DNA from: Taibaiella sp.
GTDB taxonomy: Bacteria > Bacteroidota > Bacteroidia > Chitinophagales > Chitinophagaceae
Reading direction: 5' to 3'
NCBI GenBank assembly: GCA_019739295.1
Contig: JAHHDV010000022.1
Coordinates: 1 to 64,000, forward strand
DNA length: 64,000 nucleotides
Part shown: piece by piece, positions 1 to 8,962 of the stretch
Position numbering within the stretch: the first letter of the stretch is position 1
Layout of the letters: every line of letters begins with the position of its first letter
Notes under the pieces: generated by a model
Databases searched by the model: none
Told to the model about the DNA's origin: nothing
Seen by the model: the letters and a program-made list of their open reading frames with translations, nothing else
Made by a program: the position numbers and the translations under genes

Positions 1-1490
1 TGAAAATAGAGGCGAGAAGACCATATACTACGATGCCTTTCTGGCTGTTTTCCGAATTTTACCCTTTCATAGTTGGACCTGATCTCATCTTTTAAAAACT
101 GGATCAGCGTGGAATCTTTGATACTGCCGTATGCGTCCGCAACATCTACGGCATCCGTCAGGTCATCTACATCACCTTCTTCAAGATTATTGACGAACAT
201 TTTCATCAGCCTGGTCTTCTCCTCCTCCTTCATTGTTCCCAGGAAATTGGATAACCTGCTGAATCCTGCAGTCAGCCTGATGAAGGTTCTGAAATGATAA
301 TGATGTAATTCTCCGAGCAGCTGATCTCCTGATTTTTCGCCCATTTTTCCAATCATCAGGGCAAAGGGCCCCCTTGTGAATGAACTGGTATATATCTCAT
401 CCTGCCCGCCTATGATCATTACATAATAGTCAATATCCCTGAAGCCCTGGATCGATTTGAACCTTACCGCGTCCGATGCATCATGCAGCGCGTTGATCTC
501 CCTGACATACTTTGCAGTGCGTATATTGATCTCCCTTTCCAGGTCTCTTCTGCCCATTTGTTCATCTGCAACGACCAGGTCAACCAATGCCTGCAGATAC
601 TGGACATCGTCATTTGCGATCTTATCTATTTCTGCAATCGTTTTCTCTCCCCTGTGGATAGCACCCAGGAAGGGCAATACTTTTAACGTATTCCTGGACT
701 TATCGGCAATCTGGACGATGTTCTTTACCAACGGATCACTGTTTCTTCTCACCAGACCGCTCAGCTGGCTGTTGCTTTGAGCATAAGTCAGGATTGTGCC
801 CGGCATTACTTTTGCAGCGGCAGTGACTATATGGTCTGCATAAGGTTCTTTGATAATGCTGGGCAGTTTATGGACCAGCTTCTCGGGATACTTTGCCGCT
901 AATTGCTCATAGAGCTTTGTTTTTGCAGCTACATCATCGAAGTTTTCAATATATTCCAGAGTGACCAGATTCGGGTTTTGCGTCACATAGGCAGTCAGGC
1001 TCTTTTCGTGATCTGCAATGATCATATTTCTTATGGCCGCAATGTGTTCGGTGAAGTCCCTTGCTTTCATTTCAGACCAGGGAAGCTGGTTCAACCTTTT
1101 CAACGAAGCCTCGACCATCCTGTGGTACCTGATTTTGGAAGCATGATCTGCATTCATATTTTCCACTATCATCACCAGGCGGGACGCGTCCCGGATAAGC
1201 GCCTGGGTGGCCGTTTCCGAAGAGGCATCATCCCTGAACTTAACATATTCGTCTATTTTCCCGTCTCTTTTATCGATCTGGTCAATTACATTATATACTT
1301 TGGTAGTGAAAAGCGCTCTTTGCGTGGGAATCGGGTTGATAAAAGTATCTACCATATACGGTGCCGCGGCTTCCTGCTGTTGCTTATCTTCTTTTTTGTT
1401 TTTCCTGTTCTGGGCCAGAACGGTGCTCCCCATCAGGATACAAACGGAAAATAAGGTTAAGTACTTGTATGACATCGGCGTGAACTTCAT
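1..1490 (-). CDS. Secreted protein of unknown function, truncated by the window edge (left-arm copy)
   Basis: This is the left-arm copy of the gene at 29694-31929. It covers the signal peptide and roughly the first 480-490 residues, then leaves the window. The start is the ATG read from 1490 downward, followed by a Lys/Tyr/Leu-rich signal peptide ending near an AQ cleavage site. An extra base in the T4 run at 48-51, relative to the right arm, breaks the frame just before the edge. The right arm, with A3 at that place, stays in frame, so the left-arm version is more likely wrong. The gene is divergent from the STAS gene at 1786. See the right-arm copy for what can be said about function. Confidence 0.8.
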   Translation of the reverse strand, partial: MKFTPMSYKYLTLFSVCILMGSTVLAQNRKNKKEDKQQQEAAAPYMVDTFINPIPTQRALFTTKVYNVIDQIDKRDGKIDEYVKFRDDASSETATQALIRDASRLVMIVENMNADHASKIRYHRMVEASLKRLNQLPWSEMKARDFTEHIAAIRNMIIADHEKSLTAYVTQNPNLVTLEYIENFDDVAAKTKLYEQLAAKYPEKLVHKLPSIIKEPYADHIVTAAAKVMPGTILTYAQSNSQLSGLVRRNSDPLVKNIVQIADKSRNTLKVLPFLGAIHRGEKTIAEIDKIANDDVQYLQALVDLVVADEQMGRRDLEREINIRTAKYVREINALHDASDAVRFKSIQGFRDIDYYVMIIGGQDEIYTSSFTRGPFALMIGKMGEKSGDQLLGELHHYHFRTFIRLTAGFSRLSNFLGTMKEEEKTRLMKMFVNNLEEGDVDDLTDAVDVADAYGSIKDSTLIQFLKDEIRSNYERVKFGKQPERHRSIWSSRLYF

Positions 1491-1676
1491 TATATTATGA
1501 TTTAATAAATAGAAATAACTGATCGGGTATTCGTGACATCCTTCCTGTTGACATCATACCAGTTTTTTGTCCGTGCATAAAATTAGACATTAAATGCTGA
1601 AGAAAAAGCATTTAAAATTATTTTAGCAAGTGCAAACAAAGGTGTGGATAAATAAATTCGTATATATAGGTAAGCC

Positions 1677-1708
1677 TTGACGGAAAATAAAAATATTTTA
1701 TTAGTTTG
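1677..1708 (+). promoter_or_regulatory. Candidate Bacteroidota-type promoter for STAS-rnz
   Basis: A TTG at 1677-1679 is followed after 21 bases by TTAGTTTG at 1701-1708, one base from the TAnnTTTG -7 consensus. Transcription would start near 1715, giving a leader of about 70 nt before the ATG at 1786. It lies in a 295-bp AT-rich gap between two divergent genes. No other gene was seen in the gap. Confidence 0.45.
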
Positions 1709-1785
1709 CGCAAGGAACATAGAATAAACTCTGCCAGTATATTTCTATCAAAGTATCAATTATAGACTCATCAAAGTGATAAGCC

Positions 1786-2160
1786 ATGGAAAGAAATGTA
1801 ATTGTTAATGACACTTATAATACCATCGTCCTGGAAACCGAACATTTGGATACGGATGAGGTTATGGAAATTGAAAGAACATTGGAAGAACAGCTTGCAT
1901 CAGGTATACAATGCATCATCATCAATCTGAGGAATGTGGAGAACATCACTCCTGCTGCCGGTCACTATTTCGAAAAATTCCATAATCAATTTTATAATCA
2001 GGGATGCAGCCTGGTATTTGCTGAACCAAGTGAAAATGTACATAAGCGACTGAAGCAAGAACAGCTTCACCTGATCATCAACCTGTCTCCCACTATGGAG
2101 GAGGCCATCGATATCATCAGTATGGAAATATTGGAAAGAGATTTAATGAATGAAGATTAA
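1786..2160 (+). CDS. STAS-domain protein (anti-sigma factor antagonist-like), left-arm copy
   Basis: The 124-aa protein has the length and alternating strand/helix pattern of a single STAS domain, as in anti-sigma factor antagonists (SpoIIAA/RsbV family). A hydrophobic strand around residues 43-48 (CIIINL) and the RNVENITPAAG segment sit where the phosphorylatable Ser/Thr loop is found in the family; here that loop offers a Thr rather than the usual Ser. The stop overlaps the ATG of rnz by one base (TAATG), implying translational coupling. No anti-sigma kinase is nearby, so the partner is unknown. The role in a partner-switching pathway is inferred from the fold only. Confidence 0.8.
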   Translation: MERNVIVNDTYNTIVLETEHLDTDEVMEIERTLEEQLASGIQCIIINLRNVENITPAAGHYFEKFHNQFYNQGCSLVFAEPSENVHKRLKQEQLHLIINLSPTMEEAIDIISMEILERDLMNED

Positions 2161-3068
2161 TGCAGCTCACCATACTCGGCAATAATTCTGCACTTCCGAA
2201 TCATAACCGGTTCCCCACTGCTCAGGTTCTCAGCGTAGGGAACGAGTTGCTGCTTATAGACTGTGGTGAAGGTACGCAGATGCGATTATTAATCAATAAT
2301 GTCAGGTACTCCCGCATTACCAAGATCTTTATCAGCCATCTTCATGGAGACCATTATTTCGGATTGATCGGGCTACTTACCCGGTACTGTCTTAATAACA
2401 GGACAGAACCCATCGACTTGTACGGACCTGCCCCACTGATAGATATCATTCACCTGCAGCTCAACGTAGCTTCTTCCAAGCTGACTTATGAATTGCGGTT
2501 TCATCCTTTGAAAGATATCGGGACATCCCGTATGATTTGCGAGCAGCCCAATCTTAAGGTTACGGCATTTCCTACGGAACACAGGATAGAATGCTATGGA
2601 TTCGTATTTGAAGAAAAATTCGAAGAAAGGAAGTTAAACATTGAAGAAGCAGAGCGGTCAGGGATCCCGGTAGAATGGTATGCCAGGATAAAAAAAGGTG
2701 AGGATTATACGGATCATACCGGGCGGATCACTCCAAATGAATTATTAACCTTCCCGGCCCCGCAGAGCAAACGGTATGTATTTGCAGCAGATACGCGGTA
2801 TACGGAAACTTTTATTCCCGTTATCCTGGATTGTGACCTGCTCTATCACGAGACAACCTATCTGATGGATCACCAGGAACTGGCTTATTCGAGATACCAT
2901 TCCACAACCAGGGATGCAGCCTGTATAGCAAAGCTAGCCCGGACCAGGCAACTGATCATAGGACACTTCTCATCGAAATATCCCAATCTACAGGATTTCT
3001 TACTGGAGGCCAATCAGTTCTTTCCAAAAACACTGTTATCATTCGAAGGAATGAAAATTGACATATAG
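2160..3068 (+). CDS. rnz: Ribonuclease Z, left-arm copy
   Basis: This 302-aa metallo-beta-lactamase-fold endonuclease trims the 3' ends of tRNA precursors in the cytoplasm. The N-terminal strand LTILGNNSALP and the zinc motif SHLHGDH at residues 59-65 are typical of RNase Z. Further metal ligands are visible in FPTEHR, AADTRYTE and the late IIGHFSSKY segment. Length is normal for the short (bacterial) form. The ATG overlaps the stop of the STAS gene, so the two are very likely co-expressed. A hairpin terminator follows at 3140. Confidence 0.93.
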   Translation: MQLTILGNNSALPNHNRFPTAQVLSVGNELLLIDCGEGTQMRLLINNVRYSRITKIFISHLHGDHYFGLIGLLTRYCLNNRTEPIDLYGPAPLIDIIHLQLNVASSKLTYELRFHPLKDIGTSRMICEQPNLKVTAFPTEHRIECYGFVFEEKFEERKLNIEEAERSGIPVEWYARIKKGEDYTDHTGRITPNELLTFPAPQSKRYVFAADTRYTETFIPVILDCDLLYHETTYLMDHQELAYSRYHSTTRDAACIAKLARTRQLIIGHFSSKYPNLQDFLLEANQFFPKTLLSFEGMKIDI

Positions 3069-3139
3069 TTAGTTAGCGGCTCGGCGATGGCAGGCTGACC
3101 GGAATATATAAGCTCCGTTACGATTTTTTAATATAAAGA

Positions 3140-3180
3140 AAAGAGGCTGCAACCTGATAGATTATAGCCTCTTTCTTTTA
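3140..3180. terminator. Bidirectional hairpin terminator between rnz and ytxH-like gene
   Basis: The stem AAAGAGGCT (3140-3148) pairs with AGCCTCTTT (3166-3174), with T-rich sequence on the plus-strand side and A-rich sequence upstream. It lies between two convergent genes and could end both transcripts. Confidence 0.7.
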
Positions 3181-3194
3181 TGAATGGTCATTGA

Positions 3195-3470
3195 TTAATT
3201 CATTTGGTCATCAGCTTTGTTGAATACCTTCTTCAGGGAAGATTTTCCTTTTTTCATCCCTTCTACAACTGATTCTTTGGCAGATTCATAGCCTCCTTTG
3301 AGGTCATGTGCATATTTCTTTGCTTTCTTATTAATGAAGGCCCTGCTTTCTTTACCGGATTGGGGCGCTGTCAGTAAAGACACTACTGCACCGATAACAG
3401 CTCCTGCCAGTACACCTGTAGCAATCCCTATTAATAGCTTATCATTTTTCTTGTTTGAATTACATCTCAT
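3195..3470 (-). CDS. YtxH-domain small protein, left-arm copy
   Basis: This 91-aa protein has a Lys-rich start, one glycine/alanine-rich membrane segment (about residues 12-33, GIATGVLAGAVIGAVVSLL) and then the TAPQSGKESR signature of YtxH (PF12732-type, 'gas vesicle protein'-like) proteins. A Lys-rich amphipathic helix follows. Proteins of this kind are membrane-associated and often stress-induced; the exact function is not known. It is convergent with rnz and divergent from the amino-acid permease. Confidence 0.8.
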   Translation of the reverse strand: MRCNSNKKNDKLLIGIATGVLAGAVIGAVVSLLTAPQSGKESRAFINKKAKKYAHDLKGGYESAKESVVEGMKKGKSSLKKVFNKADDQMN

Positions 3471-3752
3471 GACTCAGTGTTTTAATGATTAAGAATGTGG
3501 TACAAAGATGCAGGCATCTATTTAAATACAAATACATAAAAAAGTTAATTTCAACACAATTATCTTTACGGCTATTTCTTTTTCACCTGCCATGGACATA
3601 GAATAATAAAAATAGGACCAACAGGAATTGAGCCGGAAGTACAGGAGGAGAAAGATATGAACGCATGATCAACCAGGCTCTTGGGGAAACTTCATATTAA
3701 TTTTGAATCTATCACAATTTTAACTACTTTTCAGGGTTCAAAAACAAATTCA

Positions 3753-5402
3753 ATGAGCTTATTTGTACGAAAACCCATTGGGAAAATTCTTGCTGATGCA
3801 GATGATTCTGAAAAAGGTCTTAAGCGGACCTTAAGTTCCGGTGCTTTAGTGGCGCTGGGCATAGGTGCAATTATAGGAGCAGGATTATTTTCCATTACCG
3901 GAATGGCGGCAGCCAACTATGCAGGTCCCGCTATTATCATTTCATTCATCATTGCAGCACTGGGTTGTGCTTTTGCGGGATTATGCTATGCCGAGTTTGC
4001 ATCTATGATCCCCGTAGCCGGCAGTGCATACACCTACTCCTATGCTACCATGGGTGAATTCGTTGCATGGATTATCGGATGGGATCTGGTCTTAGAATAT
4101 GCTGTAGGGGCGGCTACAGTTGCTTCCAGCTGGTCCGGCTACCTTGGTGAATTGTTAAAGAGCTATAATCTGAGCCTTCCCGTATCATTAATGACCACAC
4201 CTTTTGACGGCGGTATCCTGAACCTGCCTGCAGTTTTTATAGTTTCTATCATATCCTTAATCCTGATCAAAGGAACAAGTGAATCAGCCTTTGTCAATGC
4301 GATTATCGTTATTCTAAAGGTTACCATCGTCCTGATCTTTATTATCGTCGGGTTTAAATACATAAGGCCGGAGAATCTCCAGCCATTCGTCCCGGACAAC
4401 AAAGGCAACTTCGGAGAATTCGGATTCTCCGGTATCATCAGGGCAGCTGCAGTAGTATTCTTTGCCTATATAGGGTTTGATGCCGTAAGTACGGCAGCGC
4501 AGGAGACCAAGAACCCAAAAAAATCAATGCCTATCGGGATCTTAGGCTCTTTACTGATCTGCACCGTATTATACATCCTGTTTGCATATGTAATGACCGG
4601 TGTGGTCAAATATACGGCATTTGGCGAGGGTGATGCCTCCAGCCACCTGGCCCCTGTAGCCATAGCGATTAAGAATATGGGAGAAATAGGAGCAGGAGGG
4701 ATCGTTACACCCGCCTACCCATGGTTGAATACTACGATCATCATTGCTATTCTTTTGGGCTATGCTTCTGTGATCCTGGTTCTGCTGATGGGTCAAAGCC
4801 GTGTATTTTTCACGATGAGCCGTGACGGGCTCATCCCCAGGTCTTTCTCCAAAGTGCATCCTAAGTTCAAAACCCCGTACAAATCCAATCTGTTCTTTTT
4901 GCTGTTTGTGAGCTTATTTGCAGCATTTGTTCCCGGGAGAGTAGTGGGAGAAATGACAAGTATCGGTACTTTGTTTGCCTTTATCTTAGTTTGCGTGGGA
5001 GTAATGGTCATGAGGTATAAGATGCCGGATGCACCACGCGCCTTCAGGACCCCGCTCGTCCCCTTGATTCCGATACTGGGTATTGCGACCTGCCTGTTCA
5101 TGATGGCATTCCTGCCGTTAGATACCTGGATCAGGCTTATCTTATGGATGATTATCGGCCTGGATGTATACTTGTTTTACAGTATTAAGCACAGTGAATT
5201 AACCTCCCTGCTTCCCGATACGCCAAGAAAGGCCAATAAGACTGTAGGAATAACAGGGATCATCCTGTCTCTTAGCCTTATAGGGGTGGCAGTGCTGCAC
5301 CATGTTACAGCAGAGACTCCGGATACCGCATTGTACTATTTCTCCCTGGTATTCTCCGTGATACATTTGATATTATTCCTGAGTAAGTTATTCAAAAAAT
5401 AA
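3753..5402 (+). CDS. Amino-acid permease, APC superfamily (CAT-like), left-arm copy
   Basis: This is a polytopic inner-membrane transporter of about 549 aa. The family signature GIGAIIGAGLFSITG lies in the first membrane helix and is followed by about a dozen more hydrophobic helices, including FAYIGFDAVSTAAQETKNP, typical of the cationic amino-acid transporter (CAT/YfnA) subfamily. The frame is open back to a TTG at 3681, but the ATG at 3753 starts a protein that fits the family, so I use it. The substrate cannot be read from sequence. A strong hairpin follows directly downstream. Confidence 0.88.
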   Translation: MSLFVRKPIGKILADADDSEKGLKRTLSSGALVALGIGAIIGAGLFSITGMAAANYAGPAIIISFIIAALGCAFAGLCYAEFASMIPVAGSAYTYSYATMGEFVAWIIGWDLVLEYAVGAATVASSWSGYLGELLKSYNLSLPVSLMTTPFDGGILNLPAVFIVSIISLILIKGTSESAFVNAIIVILKVTIVLIFIIVGFKYIRPENLQPFVPDNKGNFGEFGFSGIIRAAAVVFFAYIGFDAVSTAAQETKNPKKSMPIGILGSLLICTVLYILFAYVMTGVVKYTAFGEGDASSHLAPVAIAIKNMGEIGAGGIVTPAYPWLNTTIIIAILLGYASVILVLLMGQSRVFFTMSRDGLIPRSFSKVHPKFKTPYKSNLFFLLFVSLFAAFVPGRVVGEMTSIGTLFAFILVCVGVMVMRYKMPDAPRAFRTPLVPLIPILGIATCLFMMAFLPLDTWIRLILWMIIGLDVYLFYSIKHSELTSLLPDTPRKANKTVGITGIILSLSLIGVAVLHHVTAETPDTALYYFSLVFSVIHLILFLSKLFKK

Positions 5403-5410
5403 AATGATCC

Positions 5411-5444
5411 ACAGGTACTGCAGCATCGGGAATGCAGTACCTGT
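5411..5444. terminator. 12-bp perfect hairpin after the permease gene
   Basis: ACAGGTACTGCA at 5411-5422 pairs perfectly with TGCAGTACCTGT at 5433-5444 around a short loop. No T-run follows, so it may stabilise the mRNA 3' end rather than act as a classical intrinsic terminator. Confidence 0.55.
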
Positions 5445-5569
5445 TCCATAACACAGCGGACCCTGATCAGGATTTGATCCAGGGCAAAAGAGCAGATTCA
5501 TCAGAAGCATAAGCGAAATCAAAACGGGCAAGCCACAATAAATAAATCAAAATTGTAATCCCTTCCTGT

Positions 5570-5577
5570 TACATTTG
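5570..5577 (+). promoter_or_regulatory. Perfect -7 element (TAnnTTTG) at the AEC transporter start
   Basis: TACATTTG matches the Bacteroidota -7 consensus and ends only 4 bases before the GTG used as the AEC start. No well-spaced -33 TTG is visible. If functional, transcription would begin at or inside the start codon. Confidence 0.35.
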
Positions 5578-5581
5578 CACC

Positions 5582-6493
5582 GTGGCAAATATACTTCTAT
5601 TATTTCTCTGCTTATTCCTAGGTATCCTGTTCCGGAAACTCAAAATCACACCAAAGGAAACGCCATTGGTGCTGAATCAATATGTGATTTACATTGCCCT
5701 CCCGGCTATGGCACTTTATTACTTACCTAAGATCGAGATTTCATCCGGCCTGCTCTACCCGCTTGGAGTCGCTTGGATCGGGTTCCTGCTGTCCGCTGTC
5801 TTGTTCATCAGTTTAGGTAAAATCTTCCACTGGTCAAAAAGCTTAACCGGTTGCCTGATCCTGACCGGGGGTCTAGGCAATACATCATTTGTAGGGATCC
5901 CGGTCATAGAAGCACTATTTGGACAGGAAGGCATGAAGACTCTGGTCCTGGTGGACCTGCCCGGTACATTTATGGTCCTTTCAACCTTAGGTATTTTGTT
6001 CGCCACGAGCTATTCAAGGGGAACCACTCATCTTAAAGAAATGCTCAGCCGTATTTTAAAATTTCCGCCATTTATAGCTTTCTGTATAGGTATGATATTC
6101 GCTGTGACCCGGAATTCGTTTCCGCAATTGCTGGACTCCGTATTTGAAAAACTGGCTTTGACCATTACTCCGCTGGCATTGGTTTCCGTAGGCTATCAGC
6201 TGAAAATAGAGCGCAAAAGCAAACACTGGAAATTCCTGTTTCTCGGCTTGGGATACCAGCTCCTGATCTGGCCGGCCTTAATCTACGGTTTATACAGGTT
6301 TGTATTTCATCAATCCGGACTGGTCTTTGAAGTCTGCGTGATGGAAGCGGCAATGGCACCCATGATCACGGCATCGATCGTATCCTCTGCCCATGGACTG
6401 AAACCGAGATTAAGCTCGATGATGGTCGGCATCGGTATCCCGGTTTCATTCATGACCCTGGCTTTCTGGTACTGGATATTACAGTTGGGCTGA
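5582..6493 (+). CDS. AEC family transporter (auxin efflux carrier-like), left-arm copy
   Basis: This 303-aa polytopic membrane protein has about ten hydrophobic segments. The first helix with FRKLKITP, the NQYVIYIALPAMAL segment and the internal GGLGNTSFVGIPVIEALFG motif are characteristic of the auxin efflux carrier/malate permease (AEC) family. In bacteria these export or import small organic acids. The start is a GTG, and no better Met is present before the first helix. It faces the convergent PNGase-like gene, with a hairpin between them. Confidence 0.87.
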   Translation: MANILLLFLCLFLGILFRKLKITPKETPLVLNQYVIYIALPAMALYYLPKIEISSGLLYPLGVAWIGFLLSAVLFISLGKIFHWSKSLTGCLILTGGLGNTSFVGIPVIEALFGQEGMKTLVLVDLPGTFMVLSTLGILFATSYSRGTTHLKEMLSRILKFPPFIAFCIGMIFAVTRNSFPQLLDSVFEKLALTITPLALVSVGYQLKIERKSKHWKFLFLGLGYQLLIWPALIYGLYRFVFHQSGLVFEVCVMEAAMAPMITASIVSSAHGLKPRLSSMMVGIGIPVSFMTLAFWYWILQLG

Positions 6494-6659
6494 TGACTCC
6501 TCCATAAGCTAATTCATCATCTTCAAGGCTACAATAAAAACCTGATCCTTGATACCTCTGCCGAATCCTTTTCAAGGCCTAAAGGATAATGGTAACTTTC
6601 ATGAAATGAATGAAAACATTTTAGAACCTCATTCCTGAATTTACCGATATGTGATATAC

Positions 6660-6695
6660 AAAGAAGCGATAAACCAAATGATTTATCGCCTTTCG
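6660..6695. terminator. Bidirectional hairpin between AEC and PNGase-like genes
   Basis: GCGATAAA (6666-6673) pairs with TTTATCGC (6682-6689), with a short T-rich tail on each strand. The flanking genes converge on it. Confidence 0.55.
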
Positions 6696-6720
6696 TGTAT
6701 GACTCGGTTAATCAGACAAA

Positions 6721-8721
6721 TTATTTAATAATCGAAACTTTTTCGACTTTGGCAGCACCGTTATTCTCAATCAATACACTGTACATTCCTGCACTCAGAT
6801 GAGCAGTGGAAATACTTGTTTTCTTTTCTGTAATGTTCTGCTCCATTACTGTTTGGCCTAATGTATTGATCATGGTCACTTTCGCATTCTTTAAAGTAGC
6901 TGCATTGATATCAATATTCAATTGATCTGTTGCTGGATTCGGATATAAGACCACGAAGAATTCTTCCTTCATCTCCTGCACGGAATTAGGGGAATTAATA
7001 GTAAAATAATAATTATATCCATTTCCAAAATTACCTTCATAATAAGCACCACCCAGATCATTATTCGGAATAGAGATTCTATCAGCAGTTTGCGCATTAT
7101 ATAACCTTACATATCCGGGGTGTGGTATTGATGAGAAGAAAGAAAGTCCATATCCGGCCAGTGTCGATACTTTTAACTGGTAGCACCCATTATACAGCCT
7201 GAAGGTATCTTTATATACCATACTGTCCGCGGTTGTATTTCTGGAATATAACACATCACCAGTATTTACATCAATAATTTCCCACTTTACAGAATTACCA
7301 GCACCAGTAATCCCGCTCGTCTTTAATTCGACATAATAATAATCAGCAGTATGAACGGGTACTCCGACAAATGCAGAAGTCAGCTCATCATTAAGCGGTT
7401 CTTCGTCTGATATTCCGTTCACTTCAAGAACCTGTACTTTAAATACAGCTTCCCCCGACACAGAAGACAATGCATCAAAGTTCTCAATATGCAACTCAGC
7501 TGTTTGATCAGGTTCGATCTCTGTAGTGAATGTATGTTCTTCCATCGTTCCGCTACCGATTTGATATCCTACTTTAAGGGAAGTAATCGTCTCACTGCCA
7601 TAATTTTTCACTACAAATTTAGCTTCGCCACATGCGGGATTGCTCAACCTGTTCTCTATAAAAGAACTGGGTATCTTGATATCCTCTATTCCGGCATCTA
7701 ATGTATGGTGATGTGGTCCGTAGAAAATCGCATATGTACTCATCTTGTAAGAAGCCCCTTCGTAAGTGGTCGTAAACGGCTGGAAGTTAATGTCCGCATT
7801 AAATGTAGAGCCGGCAGTTACTGAACCGGGTATGGGTACAATCCAAGGTTCAATAACATTCCCGGGGCACCAATTGGCCCTGTCATAGATCCAGGTGCCA
7901 CTCTGGGGAGCCAGCCAGTTGCTGCCACAATCATCTCTCCAGATATACCTGTTGAAAACCTCATCCCCATTTACAAAATATTTCATCCATTTCTTACAAA
8001 ATTCAGAACAGTTAGATTCAGGTATTCCTCCATGTCCGCTGATGATGGTCCGGAATATACCGTGATCTGCATCCGCAGGGAATGAAAGGCTCACTTCATC
8101 TACATTTTCTTCAATAGGATTACTGGCTAAGCCGTAAGGGAAACTACCGTGGTATAACCGGGTAATGCCGACCACATCCTTGGATCTGTCCCCTTCTATA
8201 AAATGAAACTTAACAGTCCCGGTAAATCCTCCGGAATACCCAGCATAAAAGATCCTTATGGTGACATCATCTTTCAGGATCGGATAATAATCCGTCACAT
8301 CAAATAAATAAGGATGCTTCCAGTCCCATCCGTATGTGGCAGGAAAAGTGGAGTTCGCATACGGCGTTATGAATTCTCCCAATTCAATGGTATCACCTGA
8401 TGCCGTCATTGCAATCACATGGACATCATAATCCCAGTCCGCACACCAGCCTGTACCTCCGGATCCTTCACCGGGCATAGTCGGATCATATCCCTCACAG
8501 TGATACTTACCCAATTCAAATTCCATCAGGATGCGGCGATACGATATACTGCCGTCAGGGAAGGTAGTCATGCTGTCATAGGCCTCATACCAATCCATGA
8601 CCTGTGTATGGTGAGAAACGACAGTAGTGGTATCCCCGGGATCCGCAGATGCTGCCGATACCGATCCTAACAGGATAAGCGGAAGCATTCCGGAAAGCAT
8701 TTTTATAAACTTCAGTTTCAT
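6721..8721 (-). CDS. PNGase F-like glycoamidase with T9SS sorting domain, left-arm copy
   Basis: This 666-aa secreted protein probably removes N-linked glycans from glycoproteins. A signal peptide covers about residues 1-26. The GWCADWDYDV segment at residues 91-100 resembles the CxxWD region of peptide-N-glycosidase F that holds its catalytic Asp. Further on, GIFRTIISGHG, the CSEFCKKW pair and DRANWCPG match the second half of the PNGase F fold. The C-terminal 80 residues (YPNPATDQLNI through VEKVSIIK) form a T9SS type A sorting domain, so the protein is likely exported by T9SS to the surface or outside. It is a lone gene, convergent with AEC and divergent from recQ. Confidence 0.85.
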   Translation of the reverse strand: MKLKFIKMLSGMLPLILLGSVSAASADPGDTTTVVSHHTQVMDWYEAYDSMTTFPDGSISYRRILMEFELGKYHCEGYDPTMPGEGSGGTGWCADWDYDVHVIAMTASGDTIELGEFITPYANSTFPATYGWDWKHPYLFDVTDYYPILKDDVTIRIFYAGYSGGFTGTVKFHFIEGDRSKDVVGITRLYHGSFPYGLASNPIEENVDEVSLSFPADADHGIFRTIISGHGGIPESNCSEFCKKWMKYFVNGDEVFNRYIWRDDCGSNWLAPQSGTWIYDRANWCPGNVIEPWIVPIPGSVTAGSTFNADINFQPFTTTYEGASYKMSTYAIFYGPHHHTLDAGIEDIKIPSSFIENRLSNPACGEAKFVVKNYGSETITSLKVGYQIGSGTMEEHTFTTEIEPDQTAELHIENFDALSSVSGEAVFKVQVLEVNGISDEEPLNDELTSAFVGVPVHTADYYYVELKTSGITGAGNSVKWEIIDVNTGDVLYSRNTTADSMVYKDTFRLYNGCYQLKVSTLAGYGLSFFSSIPHPGYVRLYNAQTADRISIPNNDLGGAYYEGNFGNGYNYYFTINSPNSVQEMKEEFFVVLYPNPATDQLNIDINAATLKNAKVTMINTLGQTVMEQNITEKKTSISTAHLSAGMYSVLIENNGAAKVEKVSIIK

Positions 8722-8962
8722 ATCTATATCTTATGTTGGTTAAATGATAAATATTTTATAAAAGTAAGCAAATAAATTAAAATAAATCCCGGCAAAGCCA
8801 ATACAGAACAACAATTCAATAATACATTTAAAATAAAAATATCATTTGATTTTCTTTATGGTTGAAATTGAAAGGATTACCAATAATTATATTTTTTAAA
8901 CATTCTCCTATCATCATAATTCCAATAAAAAAATTTCAGGCATCATCAGAATTCAAAAAATA

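Noticed and set aside
903..1454. 183-codon plus-strand frame
   Set aside because: It is antisense to the secreted-protein gene, has no family resemblance and has low-complexity composition typical of a shadow frame.
3681..3752. TTG-initiated N-terminal extension of the amino-acid permease
   Set aside because: The added residues do not resemble family members; the ATG at 3753 gives the expected N-terminus.
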